Shown here in pieces: positions 39,079-50,624 of a stretch of DNA of 64,000 bases. Both the position numbers and the translations under genes were made by a program. Source of the stretch: Marinobacter salexigens (GTDB lineage: Bacteria; Pseudomonadota; Gammaproteobacteria; Pseudomonadales; Oleiphilaceae); assembly GCF_002806945.1 (NCBI RefSeq), contig NZ_NIHC01000001.1, forward strand, positions 930,001-994,000, written 5' to 3'. Under the pieces are notes generated by a model, which worked only from the letters and a program-made list of their open reading frames with translations, was not told the DNA's origin and did not search any database. Numbering within the stretch: the first letter of the stretch is position 1; the number at the start of each line of letters is the position of its first letter.

Positions 39079-39572
39079 GCATTTTCGGGAACGAGCGTAG
39101 ATTGTTTCTCGACGGAGAGGCCGAGACGGAAAGGCTGGGCAGCGAACTTGCTCGCCTGGCAAAGGAGTCGGGTCAAGGGTTGACCGTATTTCTTGAGGGG
39201 GATCTGGGAATGGGTAAAACCACCCTCAGTCGCGGAGTTATCCGGGCACTCGGGCATGAAGGTTCTGTAAAGAGCCCGACCTATACGCTGGTTGAGCCAT
39301 ACGAAGAATTGATCCCGCCAGCCTATCATTTTGATCTCTATCGTTTGGGCGACCCGGAAGAGCTGGAATACATGGGTATCCGGGACTATTTCACCGGTGA
39401 GAGTATTTGTCTTATTGAATGGCCGGAACGTGGCGAAGGTTTGTTGCCGGATCCGGATCTTGAAATCCACCTGGAAAACCAGGGTGAAGGCCGGTCGGCG
39501 GTTGTCCGGGCGCGTTCTGAGCTGGGTGCTTCGTTCTTGAACGAGTTGGAACTGATCGGGCCGGATCATTAA
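39075..39572 (+). CDS. tsaE: TsaE, tRNA threonylcarbamoyladenosine ATPase
   Basis: 165 residues. Walker A is LEGDLGMGKTTLSRGV; SVKSPTYTLVEPY and the acidic strand YHFDLYRLGDPEELEYMG are family marks. It binds TsaB/TsaD and drives formation of t6A37 in tRNAs reading ANN codons. The start overlaps the nnr stop; amiB begins 32 nt after its stop, so the run continues. Confidence 0.95.
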   Translation: MSIFGNERRLFLDGEAETERLGSELARLAKESGQGLTVFLEGDLGMGKTTLSRGVIRALGHEGSVKSPTYTLVEPYEELIPPAYHFDLYRLGDPEELEYMGIRDYFTGESICLIEWPERGEGLLPDPDLEIHLENQGEGRSAVVRARSELGASFLNELELIGPDH

Positions 39573-39603
39573 CTGGCCAAAACTGGATAAACAGGCAAGC
39601 TGT

Positions 39604-40965
39604 ATGAAAAAACACAAGCTGATGATAAACCTGGCGGCGGCTCTGGCATCCATGTGGCTGCTGATAGCATCCATGCAGGCTCAGGCAGGCACACGGGTGG
39701 AAGGTATTCGAATCTGGCCGGCTCCGGACCATACTCGCCTGGTGCTGGATACTGAAGGCAAGGTCGAGCACAAGATGTTCGCACTAACCAATCCTTCGCG
39801 GTTGGTCGTTGATCTGAAAAACACCCGTCTGAAAACCGATTTTGACAAGGTTGACCTGTCTGGTAGCCCAATTCGCCGTATTCGCAGCGCGCCGCGCAAT
39901 GGGACAGATCTGAGGGTGGTTCTTGATCTTGCCAGTGATATCAAGCCCAGAAGCTTCCAGCTTGAGCCTAACCAACAGTATGGCCACCGACTGGTTCTGG
40001 ATCTTGTTGACGAGAACGGCACTCGTCTGGAAAAAGCAGCCAAGCCAACCGTAACCCAGAATACTGGAGCCAAGCGGGACGTCGTTGTGGTTATTGATGC
40101 GGGCCATGGAGGTGAAGACCCGGGCGCCATTGGGCCAAGGGGTACCCGGGAAAAAGATGTGGTGCTCAAAATGGCTCATATCCTTAAGGAAATGATCGAC
40201 AAACAGCCTGGCTATACCGCCAAGCTTACCCGTACCGGGGATTATTATATCGGCCTGCGGGATAGAACCATCCTGGCCCGCAAGTACAGTGCCGACTTGT
40301 TCGTATCTGTGCATGCTGATGCTTTCCGTACGCCAAAACCCAAAGGCGCGTCAGTGTTTGCGCTTTCTCAGCGTGGTGCAACCAGTGAGACGGCGCTCTG
40401 GCTGGCGCAAAGTGAAAACCGGTCTGATCTGATTGGGGGTACCGGAGGGGTCTCTCTCGACGGTCGTGACGACATGCTGGCGGGAGTGCTGCTTGATCTC
40501 TCCATGACCGCCAGCATTAACGCCAGTCTGGGCGTGGGCAGCTCGATACTGGGCAAGCTCAGCGGTGTGGCGCACTTGCACAAACCCGGTGTGGAGCAGG
40601 CAGCATTTGCGGTTCTCAAGTCACCGGATATTCCCTCCATTCTTGTAGAGGCGGGCTTCATATCCAATCCGCAGGAAGAGAAAAACCTGTCGACCGACTG
40701 GTATCGCAAGAAGCTTGCAGCCGCGATAGTGAGAGGTATCGATGAGTACTTTCAGAAAACACCTCCACCGGGCACCTTGCTGGCATGGCAGAAGCAGAAC
40801 CGCAAGGGTGATGCGCGTGTTAGCCAGTATCGGGTTCGCAGTGGCGACACCCTGTCCGGGGTAGCGCGAGACAACCAGACAACCGTCAGCGAACTCATGC
40901 AGTTTAACGGCCTGAGGGATGACCGTGTTATGGTGGGCCAAACCATTCGTATTCCCGCATCCTGA
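39604..40965 (+). CDS. amiB: N-acetylmuramoyl-L-alanine amidase (AmiB/AmiC type) with LysM
   Basis: 453 residues. A signal peptide (about 1-28, ending MQAQAG) is followed by an AMIN domain (30-130), an Amidase_3 domain (155-385) with zinc ligands in IDAGHGGEDPGAIG, SVHADAF and the catalytic VEAGFISN, and a C-terminal LysM (about 408-451, YRVRSGDTLSGVARDN). It cleaves septal peptidoglycan in the periplasm after activation by EnvC/NlpD. The gene order tsaE-amiB-mutL matches Pseudomonas. AmiB and AmiC cannot be separated firmly by sequence alone; LysM is typical of AmiB. Confidence 0.93.
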   Translation: MKKHKLMINLAAALASMWLLIASMQAQAGTRVEGIRIWPAPDHTRLVLDTEGKVEHKMFALTNPSRLVVDLKNTRLKTDFDKVDLSGSPIRRIRSAPRNGTDLRVVLDLASDIKPRSFQLEPNQQYGHRLVLDLVDENGTRLEKAAKPTVTQNTGAKRDVVVVIDAGHGGEDPGAIGPRGTREKDVVLKMAHILKEMIDKQPGYTAKLTRTGDYYIGLRDRTILARKYSADLFVSVHADAFRTPKPKGASVFALSQRGATSETALWLAQSENRSDLIGGTGGVSLDGRDDMLAGVLLDLSMTASINASLGVGSSILGKLSGVAHLHKPGVEQAAFAVLKSPDIPSILVEAGFISNPQEEKNLSTDWYRKKLAAAIVRGIDEYFQKTPPPGTLLAWQKQNRKGDARVSQYRVRSGDTLSGVARDNQTTVSELMQFNGLRDDRVMVGQTIRIPAS

Positions 40966-40985
40966 ACAAGAGGTAGTCCCGAAAC

Positions 40986-42899
40986 ATGCCCTCCATCCGA
41001 TTACTCTCGCCGCGGCTGGCAAACCAGATTGCCGCCGGCGAGGTGGTTGAGCGCCCTGCATCTGTCGTCAAAGAACTTGTTGAAAACGCACTCGACGCGG
41101 GAGCTGACCGCGTTGAAGTAGAGATAGAGCAGGGCGGTGTAAAGCTGATCCGGGTTCGTGATGACGGCTGCGGCATTGCGGAAGGTGATCTGCCTCTGGC
41201 CCTCAGTCGCCACGCTACCAGCAAAATAGCCAGCCTTGATGACCTGGAGTCCGTGGCTTCCCTGGGGTTCAGGGGTGAAGCTCTGGCCAGTATCAGTTCA
41301 GTATCACGTCTCACGCTGACCTCGCGTACCGAAGGTCAGGAGGCTGCGTCCAGGGTAGAGGTTGAGGGTCGTGATATGGATGCCCTGATCTCACCGGCAG
41401 CGCATCCTGTTGGAACCACCGTTGAAGTCCGGGATCTGTTTTTCAACACACCGGCACGGCGCAAGTTCCTGCGCACCGAAAAAACCGAGTTTAACCATGT
41501 AGAAGAAAGCGTGCGCCGCCAGGCTCTGAGTCGGTTTGATGCAGGTTTCACCTTGCGTCATAACCAGAGAGTTGTGCATAACCTGCGACCAGCTGAGTCC
41601 ATGCTCGACAAAGAGCGCCGCATTGGCGCCCTGTGCGGGCAGAAGTTTATCGACAGTGCTGTAGTGATTGATGCCGAGGCCACAGGTTTGAGGCTTTGGG
41701 GCTGGGTTGCACTGCCTACCTTTTCTCGTAGCCAGGCCGATCTGCAGTATTTCTTTGTTAATGGTCGGGTAATCCGTGATCGCCTGGTTGCCCATGCTGT
41801 GCGCCAGGCTTATCGTGATGTGCTTTACAACAACCGCCACTCGGCGTTTGTTCTTTACCTGGAGGTTGACCCGGCTTCTGTTGATGTAAACGTGCACCCT
41901 ACAAAGCACGAAGTGCGTTTCCGTGATGGGCGCCTGGTGCACGACTTCATCTTTCGCACGCTGCATAAAGCGCTGGCTGATGTGAGGCCGGACGATCACT
42001 TCCGTGGTGCGGTGGCGCAGTCATTTGGCCGGGAAACTGCGGGGCAGAATGAAGCGGTGGGTGCGGGTCAAAGCCCTGCACAGCAACAACAGCCCTGGAG
42101 CGGGCAGTCTGCAGCGCCCTCTGCTGGTGGGGCTGCTTCTGCCTCCGGGTTTATGGGGCGGGCAGCATCGCAGCAAGAGTGGCAGGCCAGTGATCAAATG
42201 GCTTTTTATAACTCGCTTGGGGGTGGCGGCGGGAGCGCGCGGCAAGAACCGGCATCGTTTGATGACAAGCCGGTTATGCCACTGGGTCAAGCAGCACATG
42301 CGGACGGCAATGATGAGCCGCCTCTGGGGTATGCCATAGCCCAATTGCATGGAATATACATTCTGGCCCAAGGCAGTGCCGGGATGATCGTTGTTGATAT
42401 GCATGCAGCTCATGAGCGCATTACATACGAACGTATGAAGCGAGCATTGGCAGACCAGGATCTCAAAAGCCAGCCGCTGCTGGTACCTTTGTCTCTCTCT
42501 GTCAGTCAAAAGGAAGCGGCGCTGGCTGAGACTCACGGCATTGAGTTGCAACAACTTGGGTTACAGATTGAGCGTATCGGGCCAGAAACCCTGGCCATCA
42601 GGCAGGTGCCTGCACTGTTGCGAGGGGCGGATACTGAGCAGCTTGTCAGAGATGTGCTGTCTGACTTGATTGAGCACGGCCAAAGCGATCGGGTCGAAGC
42701 CGTTACCCACGAACTGTTGGGAACTATGGCCTGCCATGGTTCAGTAAGAGCCAACAGGCAGCTTACTATTCCTGAAATGAACTCCCTGCTGCGGGATATG
42801 GAAGCCACAGAGCGCAGTGGTCAGTGTAATCACGGGCGCCCCACCTGGACGCTGGTTACCCTGGCGGAGCTGGACAAGCTGTTTCTGCGAGGGCGCTAA
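40986..42899 (+). CDS. mutL: MutL, DNA mismatch repair protein
   Basis: 637 residues. GHKL ATPase motifs are [40 protein letters not shown] and [14 protein letters not shown] Ser/Gly-rich linker (about 345-430) joins the C-terminal dimerisation domain, with the endonuclease motif [12 protein letters not shown] (471-482), a form of DQHA(X)2E(X)4E seen in Pseudomonas MutL. E. coli MutL, by contrast, lacks the motif. It links MutS recognition to strand incision. It precedes miaA with only 2 nt between stop and start. Confidence 0.96.
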   Translation: MPSIRLLSPRLANQIAAGEVVERPASVVKELVENALDAGADRVEVEIEQGGVKLIRVRDDGCGIAEGDLPLALSRHATSKIASLDDLESVASLGFRGEALASISSVSRLTLTSRTEGQEAASRVEVEGRDMDALISPAAHPVGTTVEVRDLFFNTPARRKFLRTEKTEFNHVEESVRRQALSRFDAGFTLRHNQRVVHNLRPAESMLDKERRIGALCGQKFIDSAVVIDAEATGLRLWGWVALPTFSRSQADLQYFFVNGRVIRDRLVAHAVRQAYRDVLYNNRHSAFVLYLEVDPASVDVNVHPTKHEVRFRDGRLVHDFIFRTLHKALADVRPDDHFRGAVAQSFGRETAGQNEAVGAGQSPAQQQQPWSGQSAAPSAGGAASASGFMGRAASQQEWQASDQMAFYNSLGGGGGSARQEPASFDDKPVMPLGQAAHADGNDEPPLGYAIAQLHGIYILAQGSAGMIVVDMHAAHERITYERMKRALADQDLKSQPLLVPLSLSVSQKEAALAETHGIELQQLGLQIERIGPETLAIRQVPALLRGADTEQLVRDVLSDLIEHGQSDRVEAVTHELLGTMACHGSVRANRQLTIPEMNSLLRDMEATERSGQCNHGRPTWTLVTLAELDKLFLRGR

Positions 42900-42901
42900 A
42901 G

Positions 42902-43957
42902 TTGCCATTGAAAAGCCAAACTGAAAGCCCTGAAGCCAGCAAACCACCCGCCATCTTTTTGATGGGGCCGACAGCGTCGGGTAAAACTGACCTGGCTATG
43001 GCGCTCTGCGATCGGCTGCCGTGTGACATTATCAGCGTTGACTCAGCGATGATCTACCGGGGAATGGATATAGGCACAGCCAAGCCTACTGCGAAAGAGC
43101 TGGCGCGGGCTCCGCACAGGCTCATCGATATCTGCGATCCGGCCGAAACATACTCTGCTGCCGATTTTCGCCGGGATGCGCTGGTTGAAATGGATCGAAT
43201 TTCCCGTGCTGGTCGTATACCACTGCTGGTAGGCGGCACAATGATGTATTTCAAGGCATTGCTGCACGGGATGTCCGGGCTGCCTTCTGCCAACCTGGAG
43301 CTTCGCAAAACCCTGGAAACAGAAGCAAACCAACGCGGATGGCCCGCATTGTATGAAGAGCTTCGGGCCAGGGATCCGATGGCGGCGAAACTGATTCACC
43401 CGAACAATCGTCAACGGCTTTTAAGGGCCCTTGAGGTTATCCGCCTGACAGGTCGGCCAATTTCAGCTTTCTGGGAGGCTGATGGCAGCCAAGTGTCGCA
43501 GCAAGATGCCAGTGGCCAAGGTATTGAGGATTACACCTACTATACTCAATGGCAGGCAGACGAAACTTCATCGCTTCCGTATACTGTGGCACAGCTTGCT
43601 ATAGCGCCTCCGGAGAGGCGTGTGCTGCATGAGCGAATAGCGCGTCGGTTCCTGAATATGCTGGAAGAAGGATTTCTGGACGAAGTTCGGGGCCTGATGG
43701 CCAGAGGTGATTTGCACCTTGACCTTCCTTCCATGCGATGTGTTGGATATCGCCAGGCATGGTCTTATCTGGCTGGCGAAGATGATTATGACGTATTTGT
43801 AAGCAAAGGCGTTGCGGCCACCCGACAGCTGGCCAAGCGGCAGCTCACATGGCTTCGGAAGTGGTCTGATTTGAACTGGCTGGACAGTGAAGACGAGAAT
43901 ATCGTTGAAGTAGCCTTGAAAAACATCAGACATCACACCACATTTAGCATTGATTAA
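42902..43957 (+). CDS. miaA: MiaA, tRNA dimethylallyltransferase
   Basis: 351 residues from a TTG start. The P-loop is [17 protein letters not shown], then [17 protein letters not shown], and the later [14 protein letters not shown] binds tRNA. It adds the isopentenyl group to A37 of tRNAs reading UNN codons. GAGGGCGC lies 8 nt before the TTG, and no better start fits. It lies in the mutL-miaA-hfq-hflX run, in the same order as E. coli and Pseudomonas. Confidence 0.95.
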   Translation: MPLKSQTESPEASKPPAIFLMGPTASGKTDLAMALCDRLPCDIISVDSAMIYRGMDIGTAKPTAKELARAPHRLIDICDPAETYSAADFRRDALVEMDRISRAGRIPLLVGGTMMYFKALLHGMSGLPSANLELRKTLETEANQRGWPALYEELRARDPMAAKLIHPNNRQRLLRALEVIRLTGRPISAFWEADGSQVSQQDASGQGIEDYTYYTQWQADETSSLPYTVAQLAIAPPERRVLHERIARRFLNMLEEGFLDEVRGLMARGDLHLDLPSMRCVGYRQAWSYLAGEDDYDVFVSKGVAATRQLAKRQLTWLRKWSDLNWLDSEDENIVEVALKNIRHHTTFSID

Positions 43958-43997
43958 TGACGATCTGCACCCACTTGAAAAAAACAGGAGAACACAC

Positions 43998-44249
43998 ATG
44001 TCAAAAGGGCACTCGTTACAAGACCCTTACCTTAACGCCTTACGCAAGGAGCGCATTCCGGTATCCATCTTTCTGGTTAACGGTATCAAACTGCAAGGGC
44101 AGGTAGAGTCTTTTGACCAATTTGTGATTTTGCTGAAAAATACTGTCAGCCAGATGGTTTACAAGCACGCAATCTCTACTGTTGTACCTGCCCGGAATGT
44201 TCGCCTTCCCCAGCAGAACCCGGCGGGAGAGGATGAGCCTGAAGACTGA
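43998..44249 (+). CDS. hfq: Hfq, RNA chaperone
   Basis: 83 residues. Sm1 is [20 protein letters not shown] and Sm2 is [12 protein letters not shown], the two halves of the hexameric ring. The short acidic tail ends GEDEPED. It pairs small RNAs with mRNAs and affects their stability. The ATG at 43998 has AGGAG upstream; the open frame extends further but the conserved N-terminus is here. A terminator follows before hflX, so hfq levels may differ from those of the hfl genes. Confidence 0.97.
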   Translation: MSKGHSLQDPYLNALRKERIPVSIFLVNGIKLQGQVESFDQFVILLKNTVSQMVYKHAISTVVPARNVRLPQQNPAGEDEPED

Positions 44250-44272
44250 TTTGTCCGGGTTTCCGGTGTTGT

Positions 44273-44326
44273 CACCCGCGTTCCTGACGAGCCATGGCGT
44301 TCCGAGGGCCGCGGGTGTTTGTTTTT
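44273..44326 (+). terminator. Intrinsic terminator after hfq
   Basis: CACCCGCG pairs perfectly with CGCGGGTG across a long loop of 29 nt, followed by TTTGTTTTT. It lies 24 nt past the hfq stop and 40 nt before the hflX start, so it may attenuate the hflX-K-C transcript or make hfq the main product. Confidence 0.75.
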
Positions 44327-44365
44327 ATAATTCTAATAAACCGATTCTAGCGGAGTTGATGCCCA

Positions 44366-45664
44366 TTGTTTGATCGCCCGGATGTAGGTGAGCGAGCGAT
44401 ACTCGTACACATCGAATTTTCTTCTCACGACGGCACTGAAGATCCGGATGAGTTCCGGGAGCTTGTGATGTCTGCTGGGGTAGAGGCAGTTGGAACTGTA
44501 ACCGGTACCCGCAAACAGCCCAGCCCGAGACTTTTTGTAGGCGAGGGTAAGCTCGAAGAGATACAAGCTGCTGTAGCGCTGCATGAGGCCGATGTTGTTC
44601 TGTTTAATCATGCCCTCAGCCCCAGTCAGGAACGAAATATTGAGCGAGAGCTCAAATGCCGCGTGCTGGATCGTACAGGTGTAATTCTTGATATTTTTGC
44701 TCAGCGCGCCCGCACTCATGAAGGCAAACTGCAGGTAGAATTGGCGCAACTCGACCACATGTCAACGCGATTGATTCGGGGCTGGACCCACCTTGAGCGC
44801 CAGGGTGGCGGAATTGGTCTTCGCGGTCCGGGTGAAACCCAGCTCGAAACCGACCGCCGACTGCTACGCGAACGAATGAAGTCTATCCACAAACGACTCG
44901 AGAAGGTTCGCAAACAGCGAAACCAGGGTCGCCGCGCTCGCAAACGTGCTGATATTCCAACGGTGTCGTTGGTCGGCTATACCAACGCCGGCAAATCCAC
45001 TCTTTTTAACCGGATTACCACGTCGTCCGTTTACGCCGCGGACAAGTTGTTCGCAACTCTGGATCCAACCATACGGCGTTTGGAACTTCCCGATATCGGC
45101 CCGGTCGTAATGGCGGATACTGTAGGTTTTATCCGGCACTTGCCCCACAAGTTGGTCGAAGCATTTCGTGCGACTCTGGAAGAGACCACCGAAGCAACTA
45201 TTTTGCTGCATGTTGTGGATAGCCATGACAGTCGGCGCGATGAAAACATTGAACAGGTTGAAGACGTGCTGGCGGAAATCGGTGCCGATGAGATACCTGT
45301 ACTGCAAGTGTTCAACAAAATCGACCTGCTGGACAACTTTGCACCGCGGGTTGAGCGTAATGAGGACGGTGTACCTGTTCGGGTCTGGGTGTCCGCGGTT
45401 ACGGGTGAGGGCCTGGATGGTCTTTACGATGCAATCGTTGAGCGGCTGGCTGAGGATGTTGTTCATCACTTTGTTCTGCTCGGGCCTGCCGATGGTAAGC
45501 TCCGGGCGCTCCTGCACGAGGCTGGATCTGTGCTTAGTGAAGACCACCGTGAAACCGGGGAGACCGTACTTGAAATTCGATTGCAATATCGGGACTGGAT
45601 GCAGCTTCTGAGCCGCGCCGAAATGACTGAAGAAACGGTGCGCCTGGATGAAGGGCAAGCCTGA
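44366..45664 (+). CDS. hflX: HflX, ribosome-associated GTPase
   Basis: 432 residues from a TTG start. An N-terminal HflX domain (1-190; RQGGGIGLRGPGETQLETDR is its glycine-rich loop) precedes the GTPase domain: G1 GYTNAGKSTLFN, G3 DTVGFIRHLP, G4 NKID. It splits stalled 70S ribosomes under heat or antibiotic stress. GGAG lies about 11 nt before the TTG. An ATG overlaps in another frame but opens only four codons. hflK follows after 81 nt. Confidence 0.95.
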   Translation: MFDRPDVGERAILVHIEFSSHDGTEDPDEFRELVMSAGVEAVGTVTGTRKQPSPRLFVGEGKLEEIQAAVALHEADVVLFNHALSPSQERNIERELKCRVLDRTGVILDIFAQRARTHEGKLQVELAQLDHMSTRLIRGWTHLERQGGGIGLRGPGETQLETDRRLLRERMKSIHKRLEKVRKQRNQGRRARKRADIPTVSLVGYTNAGKSTLFNRITTSSVYAADKLFATLDPTIRRLELPDIGPVVMADTVGFIRHLPHKLVEAFRATLEETTEATILLHVVDSHDSRRDENIEQVEDVLAEIGADEIPVLQVFNKIDLLDNFAPRVERNEDGVPVRVWVSAVTGEGLDGLYDAIVERLAEDVVHHFVLLGPADGKLRALLHEAGSVLSEDHRETGETVLEIRLQYRDWMQLLSRAEMTEETVRLDEGQA

Positions 45665-45745
45665 AACCATGCAAGCTATTGCCGGGACGAAGATAAATCC
45701 CTAGTATTTGCAGCCATTCGATATCTTAGGAACTTGGAGAGCACT

Positions 45746-46936
45746 ATGGCCTGGAATGAACCGGGTGGAAACCGCAACGATAATGACCCCTGGGGAACTG
45801 GTGGTCGTCGCGGTAATGATCAAGGACCACCTGATCTTGATGAGGCGCTGAAGAAAGGCCTCGACAAGCTTAATAAAATGCTGGGTGGCAAAGGTAAAAA
45901 GTCTGGCGGCGACGGCGGCAGTGCTGGTTCAGGCGGAGCCGGCGGTTTTGGTGCCGTTCTCGCGCTAGCTGCCATTCTTGTTTTGGGTTATGTGATTTTT
46001 CAATCGTTCTATACGGTCGACGAGCAGGAGCGCGCGGTTGTTTTGCGGTTTGGGGAGTATGCCAAAACTGAAAACCCCGGCTTGAGGTTCAAGGTACCGC
46101 TGATTGATGACGTGACCAAAGTACGCGTGACCAACGTCAGAACGGCCCAGTCCAGCGGCCAGATGCTGACTCAGGACGAGAACCTGGTCACCGTCGATTT
46201 GCAGGTTCAGTACCGTGTGAACGACGCCCGGGATTACGTGCTGAATGTTCGGGATTCCAACCAGGCGTTGGCATTTGCAACAGATAGTGCACTGCGTCAC
46301 GAGGTGGGCAGTTCATCCCTTGATGATGTGCTAACTGAAGGTCGTGCAGAGCTGGCGGTTCGAGTTGAACAGCGGCTGCAAGGGTTTCTTCAGGAATACG
46401 GAACCGGCCTTGAAATTGTCCGGGTAAACGTTGAGAGCACGCAGCCACCGGCGGCGGTGCAGGATGCGTTCCGTGAAGTACAAAGAGCTCGTGAAGACGA
46501 GCAGCGGGTTAAGGAAGAGGCAGAAACCTACCGTAACAAGGTGGTTCCTGAGGCTCGTGGTCAGGCCCAGCGCATGATTGAAGAAGCGAGTGCTTACAAG
46601 CAGGAAGTTATCGAGCGTGCCCGTGGTGAAACTGCGCGTTTCCTCGAGTTGTTGGCCGTGTACCAGATGGCGCCCGGAGTGACTCGAGAGCGTATGTATT
46701 TGCAGACGTTGGAAAATGTTCTGTCCAGCAGCAGCAAGATCCTGGTGGACACAGAGAGCAGCGGCAACATGATGTATTTGCCTCTTGATCGGTTTGCCCA
46801 GGGCGGCACTTTGCCGCGTAGCGGGAATCAGTCTTCTGGTGCCAGTGGTGGTCAGACAGACATACAAGCACTGACGGATCGCGTTATTCAGGAATTGCGA
46901 ACCAGGCAGGATACGAATGTTAGGAGGAGCAGATAA
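45746..46936 (+). CDS. hflK: HflK, membrane SPFH protein of the FtsH complex
   Basis: 396 residues. A Gly/Asp/Asn-rich cytoplasmic N-terminus (NEPGGNRNDNDPWG) is followed by one transmembrane helix (about 74-94, AVLALAAILVLGYVIF), then the SPFH/band 7 domain and a coiled coil; the C-terminus is disordered. With HflC it makes the periplasmic cage around FtsH and modulates its proteolysis of membrane proteins. The ATG at 45746 has GGAG 6 nt upstream. hflC begins 2 nt after the stop. Confidence 0.95.
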   Translation: MAWNEPGGNRNDNDPWGTGGRRGNDQGPPDLDEALKKGLDKLNKMLGGKGKKSGGDGGSAGSGGAGGFGAVLALAAILVLGYVIFQSFYTVDEQERAVVLRFGEYAKTENPGLRFKVPLIDDVTKVRVTNVRTAQSSGQMLTQDENLVTVDLQVQYRVNDARDYVLNVRDSNQALAFATDSALRHEVGSSSLDDVLTEGRAELAVRVEQRLQGFLQEYGTGLEIVRVNVESTQPPAAVQDAFREVQRAREDEQRVKEEAETYRNKVVPEARGQAQRMIEEASAYKQEVIERARGETARFLELLAVYQMAPGVTRERMYLQTLENVLSSSSKILVDTESSGNMMYLPLDRFAQGGTLPRSGNQSSGASGGQTDIQALTDRVIQELRTRQDTNVRRSR

Positions 46937-46938
46937 TT

Positions 46939-47823
46939 ATGGGACCTAAAGGTGTAGTGGGCCTTGCAGGCGCCCTGATTGTTGTCCTGCTTGTACTGTC
47001 GAGTGTGTTTATTATTCCTGAAACCCACCGCGGCGTGATGCTGAGGTTTGGTGAACTGGTTGAAACCGATATCCAGGCGGGTATTCACTTCAAAGTGCCG
47101 GTGATCGATCAGGTTCGGGAGTTTGATATCCGCGTGCTGACCATGGATCTGCCCTCAAGGCAGTATCTGACGGTTGAAAAGAAGCCGCTGGACGTTACCT
47201 CCTACATCGCCTGGAAGATCCGCGATGTGGATCAGTTCTACCGGGCAACTGGTGGGGACGAGTTCCGTGCTCAGTCGCTGTTGTTGTCCCGGGTGGATAA
47301 TGGTCTGCGTGATGAATTTGGCGTGCGCACCATGCACGAGGTTGTGTCGGGTCAACGTGACGAGCTAATGCATACGCTGCGTGATCGGGTAAACGAAACG
47401 TCTGTGACAGAATTCGGGATTGACGTGAAAGACATTCGGGTCAAAGCTATCGAATTCCCGGGACAGGTCAGCGAAAACGTCTATCGCCGCATGGCAACAG
47501 AGCGTGAGAAGCTGGCTCAGGAATTCCGTTCCCGTGGTCGTGAACTGGCAGAAGGTATTCGGGCAGACGCAGATCGGCAGAAGACTGTGACGCTTGCAGA
47601 AGCATTTGCTTCTTCCGAAACAACTCGCGGTGAAGGGGATGGTGAGGCTGCGCGCATCTACGCGGATGCCTACGGTTCCAACCCGGAGTTTTACAGCTTC
47701 TACCGAAGCCTTCAGGCTTACCGCAACACCTTTTCGAACAAAGATGACATCATGGTTATAGATTCCAACAGTGAATTCATGAAGTTTCTTAATGATTCCA
47801 AAGGTGCAAACGTAGCGCAGTAA
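46939..47823 (+). CDS. hflC: HflC, membrane SPFH protein of the FtsH complex
   Basis: 294 residues with an N-terminal transmembrane helix (LIVVLLVLSSVFIIPE) and the SPFH domain (RGVMLRFGELVETDIQAGIH). ADAYGSNPEFYSFYRSLQAY near the C-terminus is an HflC signature. It pairs with HflK. In Pseudomonas a small DUF2065 gene lies between hflC and hisZ; here a terminator follows and no such gene is visible. Confidence 0.96.
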   Translation: MGPKGVVGLAGALIVVLLVLSSVFIIPETHRGVMLRFGELVETDIQAGIHFKVPVIDQVREFDIRVLTMDLPSRQYLTVEKKPLDVTSYIAWKIRDVDQFYRATGGDEFRAQSLLLSRVDNGLRDEFGVRTMHEVVSGQRDELMHTLRDRVNETSVTEFGIDVKDIRVKAIEFPGQVSENVYRRMATEREKLAQEFRSRGRELAEGIRADADRQKTVTLAEAFASSETTRGEGDGEAARIYADAYGSNPEFYSFYRSLQAYRNTFSNKDDIMVIDSNSEFMKFLNDSKGANVAQ

Positions 47824-47838
47824 ACACTGGCCGCAGTT

Positions 47839-47872
47839 AAAAACCGGGATACTCAGGTATTCCGGTTTTTTT
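47839..47872 (+). terminator. Intrinsic terminator after hflC
   Basis: AAAAACCGGGATAC pairs with GTATTCCGGTTTTT (loop TCAG, one G.T), ending in a T-run. It closes the hflX-K-C unit and separates it from hisZ. Confidence 0.88.
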
Positions 47873-48001
47873 GTGCCTGCCAACAGTGTAAAATCCCTCA
47901 GGTTTTGGTTCGGGTTTTTCTGCCCCGAGTGTCACCTTAAAAAACCTGCACGCTTCTTTCGCAATGAAAACAGGCTTGTGCGGGATGGACAACGGAATCT
48001 C

Positions 48002-49183
48002 ATGACAGTATCTGATCGCTGGTTACTGCCGGACGGGGTGGAAGATATCTTGCCACCACTGGCCGGACAGATAGAATCCCTGCGCCGGGATGTAATGAAT
48101 ACCTGCCAGCGCTGGGGCTACCAACTGGTAATCCCACCGCTCATTGAATACGTCGAATCCCTGTTTACCGGAACCGGACACGATCTGGAGCTGCAAACCT
48201 TCAAGCTGACTGATCAGCTGACAGGGCGCATGATGGGTGTTCGGGCCGATATGACTCCCCAGGCGGCGCGCATTGACGCTCACACCCTGGGGCAGGAAGG
48301 GATCACACGCCTGTGTTATGCCGGGCATGTGCTGCATACCCGCCCCAAACATATGCTCGCGGGGCGTACGCCTATTCAGGCTGGCTGTGAATTGTTCGGT
48401 AGTGCCTCTGAATCGGCCGACCTGGAAGTTATCAGTTTGATGCTGGAGGCGCTTCGCGTTGCTGGCTTGTCTCGTGTTCACCTGGATCTGGCGCACGTCG
48501 CCATCTATGAAAGCCTGATCGGTGAGGCTGAGTTTGATCGGGACACAAGTGCGGCAATCTTTGATGCCATGGCGCGCAAATCGGTCCCTGAGCTGGACAA
48601 ATTACTCGGCGACTGCCCTGATGGTTCAGCCGGTGCTCGCCTTAGGGAGCTCGCCCGGGTCAGCGGCGGTGCGGAAGCACTGACTGAAGCTCGCAGAATT
48701 CTGAGCGGCGCTTCCAGCAATCTGAGCGCCGCGCTGGACCAGCTTGGCCGGGTTGCCGAAATGCTTGAGAGAGATTATCCCGAGGTCAGCTTCGGGTTCG
48801 ATTTTTGCGAACTGCGTGGCTATAACTATCACACAGGCTTGGTGTTTGCGGCTTATGTGCCGGGCCATGGTGACTCGATTGGCAAGGGTGGTCGTTATGA
48901 TGCCATTGGCAGTGATTTTGGTCGTGCCCGCCCCGCCACAGGTTTCAGCCTTGATATTCGGGCATTGGTGAGTTTGGGTGAGCGCCCGGCCAGGCCTCGT
49001 CGAGCAGTGTGGGCGCCTGCAGAAAAAGATGCAGCGCTGGAACAGGCGATATCCGAATTGAGAAAAACGGAAACTGTTATCCGGGCACTGCCGGAAGACA
49101 CAGAGGCAGATCCCTCTACCCGGGGATGTGACCGGAAGCTGGTAAAACAGGGTGAACGTTGGGTCGTACAGGGGCTGGGTTGA
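48002..49183 (+). CDS. hisZ: HisZ, ATP phosphoribosyltransferase regulatory subunit
   Basis: 393 residues, a histidyl-tRNA synthetase core without the anticodon-binding domain: WLLPDGVEDILPPLAGQIES at the N-terminus and FCELRGYNYHTGLVFAAYV late. It does not charge tRNA but binds HisG as the regulatory subunit of the first enzyme of histidine synthesis. The ATG at 48002 fits the family start; the frame runs 43 codons further upstream without a homologous sequence. The position before purA matches Pseudomonas. Confidence 0.93.
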   Translation: MTVSDRWLLPDGVEDILPPLAGQIESLRRDVMNTCQRWGYQLVIPPLIEYVESLFTGTGHDLELQTFKLTDQLTGRMMGVRADMTPQAARIDAHTLGQEGITRLCYAGHVLHTRPKHMLAGRTPIQAGCELFGSASESADLEVISLMLEALRVAGLSRVHLDLAHVAIYESLIGEAEFDRDTSAAIFDAMARKSVPELDKLLGDCPDGSAGARLRELARVSGGAEALTEARRILSGASSNLSAALDQLGRVAEMLERDYPEVSFGFDFCELRGYNYHTGLVFAAYVPGHGDSIGKGGRYDAIGSDFGRARPATGFSLDIRALVSLGERPARPRRAVWAPAEKDAALEQAISELRKTETVIRALPEDTEADPSTRGCDRKLVKQGERWVVQGLG

Positions 49184-49261
49184 TCCCGGCGGACTGCTAC
49201 GAACACATGAAGGTACATTTGCCAAATTTGCGAGACGCACGTCTTAATGTGTGCGCATTGA

Positions 49262-50566
<1,305 letters not shown>

Positions 50567-50580
50567 GTGGTAAACCATTG

Positions 50581-50620
50581 AAAAAAACCGCCCTGCCTTC
50601 ATTGGTACGGCGGTTTTTTT
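50581..50620. terminator. Bidirectional intrinsic terminator
   Basis: AAAAAAACCGCC pairs with GGCGGTTTTTTT across a 16-nt loop. A- and T-runs flank the GC stem on both strands. It separates convergent purA and cmoB. Confidence 0.92.
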
Positions 50621-50624
50621 ATTG

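Noticed and set aside
44339-44365. ATG-started frame just before hflX
   Set aside because: It ends after four codons; the TTG at 44366 opens the full HflX sequence.
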